NCBI RefSeq assembly: GCF_041435195.1
Contig: NZ_CP108106.1
Span: 3,348,001-3,412,000, forward strand
Direction of reading: 5' to 3'
From: Streptomyces sp. NBC_00224
Lineage (GTDB): Bacteria > Actinomycetota > Actinomycetes > Streptomycetales > Streptomycetaceae
DNA length: 64,000 nucleotides
In this document: positions 43,912-51,117 of the stretch, in pieces
Numbering within the stretch: the first letter of the stretch is position 1
Layout of the letters: each line of letters starts with the position of its first letter
Translations under genes and position numbers: made by a program
Notes under the pieces: model-generated
What the model was told of the DNA's origin: nothing
Seen by the model: the letters and a program-made list of their open reading frames with translations, nothing else
The model's database searches: none

Positions 43912-43948
43912 CGGGCCGGACCCGGAATTTCCTTCCGGGTCCGGCCCG
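43912..43948 (+). terminator. Perfect 16-bp stem terminator after the XRE/TPR gene
   Basis: CGGGCCGGACCCGGAA (43912-43927), loop TTTCC, TTCCGGGTCCGGCCCG (43933-43948): a flawless stem 22 bp past the stop. It separates the regulator from the peptide-methyltransferase unit, which must have its own promoter in 43949-44029. Confidence 0.75.
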
Positions 43949-44029
43949 TCTCCCGGCTCTACGGTCTCCCTTCCAGGCCGCTCGCACAGGGAGAGTGGCC
44001 GATCGGCTGACGCCATCGAAGGAGCGGTC

Positions 44030-44158
44030 ATGGGATGGGGAACCGGTAAGGGCGGTAGCGGTGGCGACGGACAGCACTCGGGCGGCAAGGACCCGGGTAC
44101 CTCCAAACCCTCGCCGGACAGCTCGCAGCCCAAACCGCCGCCGAAGCACGGGAAGTAG
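44030..44158 (+). CDS. 42-residue Gly/Lys/Pro-rich peptide, possible precursor or modification target
   Basis: The peptide opens MGWGTGKGGSGGDGQHSGG and ends QPKPPPKHGK. It has no hydrophobic segment. A near-perfect GAAGGAG lies 7 bases before the ATG, better than most genes here, so translation is likely. Its stop is 13 bp before the PCMT-like methyltransferase. It contains Asp-Gly (residues 13-14) plus Asp-Pro and Asp-Ser, the sequences most prone to isoaspartate formation, which is what PCMT enzymes recognise. It could be a RiPP-like substrate of its neighbour. I do not recognise the family; a plain small protein of other function remains possible. Confidence 0.65.
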   Translation: MGWGTGKGGSGGDGQHSGGKDPGTSKPSPDSSQPKPPPKHGK

Positions 44159-44171
44159 AGCCCGAAGAGCG

Positions 44172-45353
44172 ATGACGAACCACATCGGAACCGCTGAGCA
44201 GACCGCGATGCGGGGTCTGCTCGGCGCACTCGACGACGACCGGCTCTCGCCCCTTCCCCCGGAGTGGGAGCAAGCGTTCTGGGCCGTGCCCCGGCACAGG
44301 TTCCTGCCGGAGAGGATCTGGCTCGGCGACGACCTGAAGGCCTGCACCCGGGACTCGGCACCGGCCACCTGGCTGCGCGCGGCGTATGCGGACGGGCCCG
44401 TGGTGACGCAGCTCAATGACGGTGAGGACCCCGGCGCCAAGGGGCGCTGGCCCTCGTCGTCAGCCTCGTCACCGTCCATCGTCTTCCGCATGCTCGACCT
44501 GCTCAGGCTTCGGCCCGGTCACCGGGTGCTGGAGATCGGCACTGGAACGGGCTGGAACGCGGGGCTGCTCGCCAACAGGCTCGGGTCGGCGAACGTGACC
44601 ACCGTCGAAGTGGACCCGACGCTCGCGGAGAACGCCGCACGCGTGCTGAAGAGCATCGGCCTGGAGCCGAAGGTGGTCGCCGGGGACGGCTCTCACGGCC
44701 ACCCGGACGCGGCACAGTACGACCGCGTCATCGCCACATGCTCGGTCCGAGAAGTGCCCCACGCCTGGCTCGAACAGACCGCCCCGGGCGGACTGATCCT
44801 CACTCCATGGGAGACGCCGTGGCTCTGCTACGGGCTGCTGCGCCTCACCGTCGACGGTGAGGGCGTGGCCTCCGGCTGGTTCTCCCCGCATGCGTCGTTC
44901 ATGCTCATCCGGGGCCAACGCACTGACCTGCGGGTCTATCGGGACGTGGTACGAGACGAGCATGTCCCCGCAGAGTCGGTCACCCATCTCTCGCCGTGGG
45001 CAGTGGCAGGGGACAACTGGGCCGCCCAGTTCGCCATCGGGCTCCGCACCCGTGACGTCTGGCGGACCTGGCATGAGGGCCCCGACGTCGACGGAGTCGC
45101 TTCCCGGCTCTGGCTGGCCACCACCGACGCGACGTCGTGGGCGGCGGTCGACCAGGACGGCCTGGACGTGGATCGCTTCACCGTGTGGGAGTACGGTCCC
45201 CGGCGGCTGTGGGCCGAGGTGGAGGCGGCGTACGAGTGGTGGCGGCACATCGGCAGACCCAAGCCGGACCGCTTCGGAATGACGGTGTCCCCGGACGGTC
45301 GGCATACGGCCTGGCTCGACTCGCCGGACCACCCGGTGCCCGGGCCGGGTTGA
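44172..45353 (+). CDS. Protein-L-isoaspartate O-methyltransferase-like enzyme (PCMT family)
   Basis: A 393-residue protein. The N-terminal half is PCMT-like: 'AFWAVPRHRFLPERIWLGD', 'GPVVTQLNDG', 'SSPSIVFRMLDLLRLRPGHRVLEIGTGTGWNAGLLANRLG' (SAM motif I), 'VTTVEVDPTLAENAARVL', 'VVAGDGSHGHPDAAQYDRVIATCSVREVPHAWLEQTAPGG'. A C-terminal ~180 residues (aromatic-rich, 'DNWAAQFAIGLRTRDVW') is not in housekeeping PCMT and resembles those encoded with modified-peptide systems (ATP-grasp or FxLD types). No ATP-grasp or lanthionine gene is nearby. It is coupled to the 42-residue peptide gene. ATG at 44172. Confidence 0.78.
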   Translation: MTNHIGTAEQTAMRGLLGALDDDRLSPLPPEWEQAFWAVPRHRFLPERIWLGDDLKACTRDSAPATWLRAAYADGPVVTQLNDGEDPGAKGRWPSSSASSPSIVFRMLDLLRLRPGHRVLEIGTGTGWNAGLLANRLGSANVTTVEVDPTLAENAARVLKSIGLEPKVVAGDGSHGHPDAAQYDRVIATCSVREVPHAWLEQTAPGGLILTPWETPWLCYGLLRLTVDGEGVASGWFSPHASFMLIRGQRTDLRVYRDVVRDEHVPAESVTHLSPWAVAGDNWAAQFAIGLRTRDVWRTWHEGPDVDGVASRLWLATTDATSWAAVDQDGLDVDRFTVWEYGPRRLWAEVEAAYEWWRHIGRPKPDRFGMTVSPDGRHTAWLDSPDHPVPGPG

Positions 45354-45400
45354 GCTCAATCCGGCTACGCGCGCGCAGCGGCACTCCAGCCGATGGGGCC

Positions 45401-46264
45401 CTACACCGCCGCGCCCTCCAGCACCGCCATCTCCAGCAACCGCTCAAGCCCTGCCCGCGAGGCGTCGTCCAGCGGAACGTACGTCACCAGGCGCGGGCCC
45501 GAGGACGGGCCCAGCCACAGGTTGGTGTGTTCCAGGTGGAGGAGGCCCACATGGGCGTTGCGGATGTACTTCTCGCGGCCGCTCTGGTCGACCACCTCGT
45601 GGCGGGCCCAGATCTCGCGGAACTCGGGCGAGCCGTTCTCCAGCCGGTTCAGGAGCGTCTTCCAGGCGGGCTCGGCCAGGTGCTCGGCCATGGAGGCGCG
45701 GAACTTCGCGGCCATCATCCGGTTGACGTCCGGCAGATCGGCGACCGCCGCGCGCCAGTCGTCGTCGGTGAAGGCCAGCCACATGCAGTTGCGGTCCTCG
45801 GGCGGCAGCGCGTCCAGGTCGCAGAGCAGCCTGGCGTACGTGCGGTTGTACGCCAGGATGTCGTACCGGCTGTTCTGGATGCAGGCGGGCAGCGGCTCCA
45901 GTTGGTCCAGCATCGCGCGCATCGACGGAGTCACCGTCGGGCAGGGCGCGTTGGGGTTCGGGTCGCTCGTGCCCGCGAGGGCGAAGAGGTGCGCGCGCTC
46001 GCTGGGGTCCATCAGCAGGGCGCGCGCGAGCGCGTCCAGGACCTGCGCGGAGACCTGGATGTCCCGGGCCTGCTCCAGCCAGGTGTACCAGGTGACGCCG
46101 ACGGCGGAGAGGTGGGCGACATCCTCGCGGCGCAGCCCGGGGGTGCGCCGGCGGCGGCCGTGCGGCAGGCCGACCTGTTCGGGCGTGATGCGCTCGCGGC
46201 GGCTGCGCAGAAACTCCGCCAGCTCGTGCCTGCGGACGTCGGACTCCGGGGCCACAGTGGTCAT
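45401..46264 (-). CDS. Helix-turn-helix regulator with MmyB-like ligand domain
   Basis: A 287-residue regulator. The N-terminal HTH is 'ELAEFLRSRRERITPEQVGLPHGRRRRTPGLRREDVAHLSAVGVTWYTWLEQARDIQVS', a near-invariant opening of this Streptomyces family. The C-terminal PAS-like MmyB domain is 'LEPLPACIQNSRYDILAYNRTYARLLCDLDALPPEDRN...' ending 'LHLEHTNLWLGPSSGPRLVTYVPLDD'. MmyB-type regulators bind fatty-acid-like ligands in characterised cases. It is divergent from an MFS exporter whose promoter carries GGTACC-type operators. ATG at 46264. Confidence 0.87.
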   Translation of the reverse strand: MTTVAPESDVRRHELAEFLRSRRERITPEQVGLPHGRRRRTPGLRREDVAHLSAVGVTWYTWLEQARDIQVSAQVLDALARALLMDPSERAHLFALAGTSDPNPNAPCPTVTPSMRAMLDQLEPLPACIQNSRYDILAYNRTYARLLCDLDALPPEDRNCMWLAFTDDDWRAAVADLPDVNRMMAAKFRASMAEHLAEPAWKTLLNRLENGSPEFREIWARHEVVDQSGREKYIRNAHVGLLHLEHTNLWLGPSSGPRLVTYVPLDDASRAGLERLLEMAVLEGAAV

Positions 46265-46296
46265 GGAACCAGGGTGCCGCAGCGCCCACCCCATTG

Positions 46297-46338
46297 CCAG
46301 GTACTGCATGTACCAGGATAAAGAGACTCTGGTACCAG
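46297..46338. promoter_or_regulatory. Operator region of the divergent regulator-exporter pair
   Basis: CCAGGTAC-tgcat-GTACCAGG (46297-46317) and CTGGTACCAG (46329-46338, perfect palindrome) lie in the 101-bp divergent gap. GTACCAGG recurs in both. These are probably the binding sites of the MmyB-type regulator. Confidence 0.55.
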
Positions 46339-46365
46339 GCTGAGCGAAGGACGATCGTCTTCTGC

Positions 46366-47841
46366 GTGAGCAATGACGTGAGTACTTCCGGATCCACATC
46401 CACCGCAGAGGTCGCCGCCACCGCAGAGGTCGCCGCCGTCCCGGTCATCCGCCACGGCGGCACGGCGATCGGCTCGCTCGGGCTGTTCACCGTGCTGCTC
46501 GGCGCGGCCCTGCCCCTGATCGACTTCTTCATCGTCAACGTCGCCCTGCCCACCATGGAGAAGGACCTGTCCGCGGGCCCGGCCACGCTGGAACTGGTGG
46601 TCGCGGGCTACGGCCTCGCGTACGCCGTCCTGCTCGTCCTCGGCGGCCGGCTCGGCGACACCGCCGGGCGGCGCCGGCTCTTCCTCGTCGGCATGGCCGC
46701 CTTCGGCGTGACCTCGCTGGCCTGCGGTCTGGCGCCGACCGCCTGGACACTCGTCGCGGCCCGGGTCGCCCAGGGCGCCGCGTCCGCGCTGATGCTGCCG
46801 CAGGTCCTCGCCACCATCCAGGCCACCACGGCCGGACCGCGCCGGGCCCGCGCGATGAGCCTGTACGGGGCGACCGCCGGGCTCTCGATGGTCGCCGGGC
46901 AGATCCTCGGCGGCGTGCTGGTCGCCGCCGACATCGCGGGCAGCGGCTGGCGCGCGGTCTTCCTGGTCAACGTCCCCGTGGTGATCGTCGGGCTGGTGCT
47001 CGCGGTCCGCAGTGTGCCGGAGACCCGCTCGGACCGGCCCGCCTCGGTGGACGTGCCCGGCACGCTGCTGCTCGCGCTCTCGCTGATCAGCCTGCTGCTG
47101 CCGCTGACCGAGGGGCGCGCGGCCGGGTGGCCGCTGTGGACCTGGGTCTCGCTCGCACTCTTCCCGTTCGCCGCCTTCGCGTTCTTCCGGACCGAGCAGC
47201 GGGCCGACCGCCGCGGCGGTACGCCGCTGGTCCCGCCGAGCCTGCTGAAGCTGCCCTCGCTGCACCGGGGCCTCGCCATGATCGTGCCGTTCTCGGTGGG
47301 CTTCAGCGGCTTCATGTTCGTGATCGCGGTCGTCCTCCAGCAGGGCCTGCGGATGGGCCCGGTCTCCGCCGGGCTCGCCCTGGTGCCGATGGCGGTGGCG
47401 TTCTTCGCCGCGTCGCTCGCCGGGCCGCGTCTGATCGGCCGGTACGGGAGCCGGGTCGTCACCGCCGGCGGCCTCATCCAGGGCCTCGGCATCACGGTCC
47501 TGGTGCTCACCGTCTGGCAGGACTGGTCCGGCCTCGGGATAGCCGAGCTGGCGCCGGGTGTCGCGCTGGCCGGGCTCGGCCAGGGCCTCCAGCTTCCGGT
47601 GCTGTTCCGGATCGTGCTCTCCGACGTCCCGACCGACCGCGCGGGTGTGGGCAGCGGCGTCCTGGTGACCACCCAGCAGTCCGCCCTCGCCCTCGGCGTC
47701 GCCACCCTCGGCAGCCTCTTCCTCTCGCTCGCGTCCTCGATGGGCACCCGGGACGCACTGGTGGTGACCTTGCTGGTGCAGCTGGCGGCGGTGGTACTCA
47801 CGGTGCTGCTGAGCCTGCGGCTGCCGAAGACGGTGGGGTGA
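46366..47841 (+). CDS. MFS exporter, DHA2 family
   Basis: A 491-residue permease with a Ser/Thr/Ala-rich cytoplasmic lead. The first helix is 'LLGAALPLIDFFIVNVALPTMEKDL' (Asp-Phe in place of DHA2 DxT), motif A is 'GGRLGDTAGRRRLFLVGMAAFG', and 'ATAGLSMVAGQILGGVLVAADIAGSGWRAVFLVNVPV' is the motif C region. About fourteen helices in all. It is probably a drug or metabolite exporter controlled by the divergent regulator. GTG at 46366; GAAGGA lies 14 bases upstream, rather far, so the exact start is tentative. Confidence 0.83.
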   Translation: MSNDVSTSGSTSTAEVAATAEVAAVPVIRHGGTAIGSLGLFTVLLGAALPLIDFFIVNVALPTMEKDLSAGPATLELVVAGYGLAYAVLLVLGGRLGDTAGRRRLFLVGMAAFGVTSLACGLAPTAWTLVAARVAQGAASALMLPQVLATIQATTAGPRRARAMSLYGATAGLSMVAGQILGGVLVAADIAGSGWRAVFLVNVPVVIVGLVLAVRSVPETRSDRPASVDVPGTLLLALSLISLLLPLTEGRAAGWPLWTWVSLALFPFAAFAFFRTEQRADRRGGTPLVPPSLLKLPSLHRGLAMIVPFSVGFSGFMFVIAVVLQQGLRMGPVSAGLALVPMAVAFFAASLAGPRLIGRYGSRVVTAGGLIQGLGITVLVLTVWQDWSGLGIAELAPGVALAGLGQGLQLPVLFRIVLSDVPTDRAGVGSGVLVTTQQSALALGVATLGSLFLSLASSMGTRDALVVTLLVQLAAVVLTVLLSLRLPKTVG

Positions 47842-47878
47842 CGGCCGACCCGTAGGCGCGGAATGACAGATGACAAGT

Positions 47879-47912
47879 AACAGATGACAGATATTGAAAT
47901 CTGTCATCTGTT
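47879..47912. promoter_or_regulatory. 34-bp perfect inverted repeat upstream of the aldo-keto reductase
   Basis: AACAGATGACAGAT (47879-47892) and ATCTGTCATCTGTT (47899-47912) are perfect 14-bp arms around ATTGAA. A further ATGACAGATGACA copy lies at 47863. It is 50 bp before the reductase ATG and 38 bp past the MFS stop. Most likely a high-affinity operator, possibly for the downstream TetR. Confidence 0.65.
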
Positions 47913-47962
47913 ATGCGATGGTTGGTATCGCAACCCCCACACCCCTCAAGGAGTGACCAGCC

Positions 47963-48979
47963 ATGCGCACCCGCACCCTCGGCACCACCGGCCCCCAGGT
48001 CTCCGCCCTCGGCCTCGGCTGCATGGGCATGTCCGCGCTGTACGGCGAGGCCGACCGGGCCGAGTCGATCGCCACCATCCACGCCGCGCTCGACGCGGGC
48101 GTGACCCTGCTCGACACCGGCGACTTCTACGGCATGGGCCACAACGAGCTGCTGATCGGCGAGGCGCTGCGCAGCGCGCCCGCCGCCGCGCGCGAACAGG
48201 CGCTCACCAGCGTCAAGTTCGGCGCCCTGCGCGACCCGGACGGCGGCTGGGCCGGTTACGACGGCCGCCCCTCGGCGGTGAAGAGCTTCGCCGCGTACTC
48301 CCTCCAGCGGCTCGGCGTCGACCACATCGACGTCTACCGCATCGCCCGGCTCGACCCGGACGTCCCGGTCGAGGAGACCGTCGGCGCCATCGCCGAACTG
48401 GTCGAGGCCGGACACGTACGACACATCGGGATGTCGGAGGTCGGCGCGGACACCCTGCGCCGGGCCGCCGCGGTCGCCCCGATCTCCGACCTCCAGATCG
48501 AGTACTCGCTGATCTCGCGCGGCATCGAGGACGAGATCCTGCCGACCGCCAAGGAGCTGGGCATCGGCATCACCGCGTACGGCGTGCTCTCGCGCGGTCT
48601 GATCAGCGGCCACTTCACCCGTGACCGGCAGCTGGCGGCGAATGACTTCCGCGGGATGAGCCCCCGCTTCCAGGGCGACAACCTCGACCGCAACCTGGAC
48701 CTGGTCGAGGCGCTGCGCGAGGTCGCCGAGCACCAGGGCGTCTCGGTCGCGCAGATCGCGATCGCCTGGGTGATCGCGCAGGGCGAGCGGTTCGGCGCGG
48801 ACGTGGTGCCGCTGGTCGGCGCCCGCCGCCGGGACCGCCTCACCGAGGCGCTCGGCGCCCTGGACGTCACGTTCGACGCCCGTGACCTGGCCGCGATCGA
48901 GGCGGCGGTCCCGGCCGGAGCGGCCTCGGGCGAGCGCTACCCGGCGGCGCAGATGGCCCATCTGGACAGCGAGCACTGA
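47963..48979 (+). CDS. Aldo/keto reductase, catalytic His replaced
   Basis: A 338-residue TIM-barrel oxidoreductase. 'GPQVSALGLGCMGMSALYGEADRAESIATIHAALDAGVTLLDTGDFYGMGHNELLIGEAL' supplies catalytic Asp and Tyr; Lys is in 'LTSVKFG'. Where AKR13-type enzymes have a catalytic His (YQHR), this protein reads 'VYRIARLDP', so the tetrad is D-Y-K-Ala. NADPH-binding elements 'VPLVGARRRDRLTEALGAL' are present. ATG at 47963 after AAGGAG. Preceded by a 34-bp palindrome and followed by a tetR gene 52 bp later. Confidence 0.85.
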   Translation: MRTRTLGTTGPQVSALGLGCMGMSALYGEADRAESIATIHAALDAGVTLLDTGDFYGMGHNELLIGEALRSAPAAAREQALTSVKFGALRDPDGGWAGYDGRPSAVKSFAAYSLQRLGVDHIDVYRIARLDPDVPVEETVGAIAELVEAGHVRHIGMSEVGADTLRRAAAVAPISDLQIEYSLISRGIEDEILPTAKELGIGITAYGVLSRGLISGHFTRDRQLAANDFRGMSPRFQGDNLDRNLDLVEALREVAEHQGVSVAQIAIAWVIAQGERFGADVVPLVGARRRDRLTEALGALDVTFDARDLAAIEAAVPAGAASGERYPAAQMAHLDSEH

Positions 48980-49031
48980 GTTGTCCACAGGGCCGGGCCG
49001 GGTGGCGGACACGGCGGGTAACGTCAAGGTC

Positions 49032-49631
49032 ATGAGTACGGAACCACTGACCGCCGAGCGCATCCTCGAAGCGACCGAGGAAGTGCTGCGCCGCCACGGC
49101 CCGGCGAAGGCCACGGTCGTCGATGTCGCCCGCCAGCTCGGCGTCAGCCACGGCAGTGTGTACCGCCACTTCCGTACGAAGTCGGCGCTGCGGGAGGCCG
49201 TCACCAAGCGCTGGCTGGACCGTACGACGCGCGAGCTGAACTCCATCGCGGACGACGAGCCCAAGGACGCGGAGGCGTCGCTGCGGGCCTGGCTGGCGGG
49301 GCTCTTCGAGGCCAAGCGCCGCAAGGCGGGCGACGACCCCCAGCTGTTCGCGACGTACGAGGTGCTGCTCGCGGAGAACAGCGCGGTGGTCGAGGAGCAC
49401 ATCACCGAACTGGTCGCGCAGATCGAGCAGATCGTCCACCGGGGCGTGGAGCGCGGTCAGTTCACGTCCCTGGGGCCGGACGCGAGCGTGGCCCGCGCGG
49501 TCTTCGACGCCACGAGCCGCTTCCACGACCCGGCGTACGCACCGCAGTGGCTCAAGCCGGAGATCCTGGCGGAGTTCGGGGCCGTGGCCGACCTGGTCCT
49601 GGGCGGCCTGCGGCTCCCCCGGGGCCGCTAA
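49032..49631 (+). CDS. TetR-family transcriptional regulator
   Basis: A 199-residue protein: 'AERILEATEEVLRRHGPAKATVVDVARQLGVSHGSVYRHFRTKSALREAVTKRW' is the TetR DNA-binding domain, with a helical C-terminal domain containing 'RRKAGDDPQLFATYEVLLAENSAVVEEHI'. It resembles YcdC/DUF-type regulators beside oxidoreductases. ATG at 49032. The stop TAA shares bases with the stop TAG of the convergent gene (CTAA at 49628-49631). It probably controls the aldo-keto reductase. Confidence 0.86.
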   Translation: MSTEPLTAERILEATEEVLRRHGPAKATVVDVARQLGVSHGSVYRHFRTKSALREAVTKRWLDRTTRELNSIADDEPKDAEASLRAWLAGLFEAKRRKAGDDPQLFATYEVLLAENSAVVEEHITELVAQIEQIVHRGVERGQFTSLGPDASVARAVFDATSRFHDPAYAPQWLKPEILAEFGAVADLVLGGLRLPRGR

Positions 49632-50467
49632 CGCCGGCGGGTGTAGTCCACGGTCGCGGCGCCCGAGCCGGAGGACACCGTGATGCGGCGGTCCGAGGCC
49701 GGGTCGCGCAGGGAGTCCTCGATGTCGCGGGCGCCCGAGCCCTTGGTGCCCTCGACCCGGTAGCGGGAGCCCGCGGGGAGTCGGAGGTCGACGCTGCCCG
49801 AGCCGGTGGAGGCGGTGACCTCGCGGGGCGGGGCGGCGAACTCCAGCTCCGCGTGGCCGGAGCCGGAGTGCACCTCGGCCTTGGTGGAGCCGATCGCGTC
49901 GCCGCTGAAGGAGCCGGAGCCGACGGAGGCGTTGATCGGGCCGCGTACGCCGTAGAGCTTGACGGTGCCGGAGCCGCCGTCGACGTCGACCGGGCCGGTG
50001 AGGCCGCTGACCCGGACGGTGCCGGAGCCGCTGTTCACCTTGAGCGCGACCCCGGCGGGCACGGTCAGGTCCAGCTCGACGGAGCAGCCGAGGCTGGTGA
50101 CGGCGAACCTGCCGTCGCACTCGGGCCGCAGCTTGAGGGTGTCGCCGTCCCACTCCTTGGCGACCTTCGGTTTGCGCAGCGACCAGGAGAGCCGCTCCTG
50201 GATGCGGACCTCGCCCTCGACGCCCGGCGTCACGGTCAGCTCGGCGCTGCCCGCGTCCACCTGGATCGTCCTGACCGGGTGGCGGTCGCTGGTCTCGACG
50301 CTGGTGTGGCTGGAGGTCTGGCGGGCGTACTGCGCGTACACCTCGAAGCCCAGCGGCGCCACCACGAGCAGCGCGCTGAGCGCGGCGGCCAGGATCCACC
50401 GCCCTCGGTGCCGGGGCCGCTCGCGGTTCGTACCGGCACCCGGGGGGCGGGTGTCGGTGGCGGTCAT
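49628..50467 (-). CDS. DUF4097-family membrane-anchored protein (putative adhesin fold)
   Basis: A 279-residue protein. A short basic cytoplasmic start is followed by one membrane helix ('RWILAAALSALLVVAPLGFEVYA', about 23-45). The extracellular right-handed beta-helix-like DUF4097 domain repeats 'NSGSGTVRVSGLTGPVDVDGGSGTVKLYGVRGPI...' with many SGSG turns. The function is unknown; such proteins often accompany envelope-sensing two-component systems. The start overlaps the stop of the response regulator (ATGA), so it is the output or sensor partner in this operon. ATG at 50467. Confidence 0.8.
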   Translation of the reverse strand: MTATDTRPPGAGTNRERPRHRGRWILAAALSALLVVAPLGFEVYAQYARQTSSHTSVETSDRHPVRTIQVDAGSAELTVTPGVEGEVRIQERLSWSLRKPKVAKEWDGDTLKLRPECDGRFAVTSLGCSVELDLTVPAGVALKVNSGSGTVRVSGLTGPVDVDGGSGTVKLYGVRGPINASVGSGSFSGDAIGSTKAEVHSGSGHAELEFAAPPREVTASTGSGSVDLRLPAGSRYRVEGTKGSGARDIEDSLRDPASDRRITVSSGSGAATVDYTRRR

Positions 50468-51117
50468 GAGCCGCCGTCCAGGAACCGCAGGACCGCGAGG
50501 ACACGGCGGTGGTCGCCGTCGGCGACGGGCAGGTCGAGCTTGGCGAAGATGCTGTTGATGTGTTTGGCGACGGCGCTCTCGCTGACGACCAGCTGCTCGG
50601 CGATGCCCGCGTTGGAGCGGCCCTCGGCCATCAGGGCGAGGACTTCGCGTTCGCGCGGGGTGAGGCGTTCCAGCGGGTCGTTGCCGCCGCCCCGGCGCAG
50701 CAGCAGCTGGGCGACGACCTGCGGGTCGAGCGCGGTGCCGCCGCCCGCGACGCGCCTGAGCGCGTCGATGAACTCCTCGACGTCGGCGACCCGTTGCTTG
50801 AGCAGGTAGCCGATGCCGCCGCTCTGGGCGGTGAGCAGGTCGGCCGCGTACCGCTCCTCGACGTACTGCGAGAGGAGCAGTACGGCGGTGTCCGGCCACT
50901 GCTGACGGATCATCAGGGCGGCTCGTACGCCCTCGTCGGTGAAGCCGGGCGGCATCCGCACGTCGACCAGGGCCAGCTTCGGCCGGTGTTCCTCGACGGC
51001 GGCGAGCAGCCCGTCGGCGTCCTCCGCCTCGGCGGCCACCTCGAACCCCGCCATCTCCAGGACCTTGACGAGTCCTATCCGCAGCAGCACCGAGTCCTCG
51101 GCGATCACAGCCCGCAC
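50464..51117 (-). CDS. NarL/LuxR-type response regulator
   Basis: A 217-residue regulator. The receiver domain 'VRAVIAEDSVLLRIGLVKVLEMAGFEV' has acidic ED and phospho-acceptor Asp in 'LALVDVRMPPGFTDEG', and Lys in 'GYLLKQRV'. The LuxR HTH is 'LTPREREVLALMAEGRSNAGIAEQLVVSESAVAKHINSIFAKLDL'. It overlaps both neighbours: its GTG lies inside the kinase gene (13-bp overlap) and its stop overlaps the DUF4097 ATG. All three form a tight operon. Confidence 0.92.
   Translation of the reverse strand: MRAVIAEDSVLLRIGLVKVLEMAGFEVAAEAEDADGLLAAVEEHRPKLALVDVRMPPGFTDEGVRAALMIRQQWPDTAVLLLSQYVEERYAADLLTAQSGGIGYLLKQRVADVEEFIDALRRVAGGGTALDPQVVAQLLLRRGGGNDPLERLTPREREVLALMAEGRSNAGIAEQLVVSESAVAKHINSIFAKLDLPVADGDHRRVLAVLRFLDGGS

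Noticed and set aside
44172..45353. Housekeeping Pcm repair enzyme
   Set aside because: It is nearly twice the length of standard Pcm, has an extra C-terminal domain, and is coupled to a tiny peptide gene in an accessory setting.
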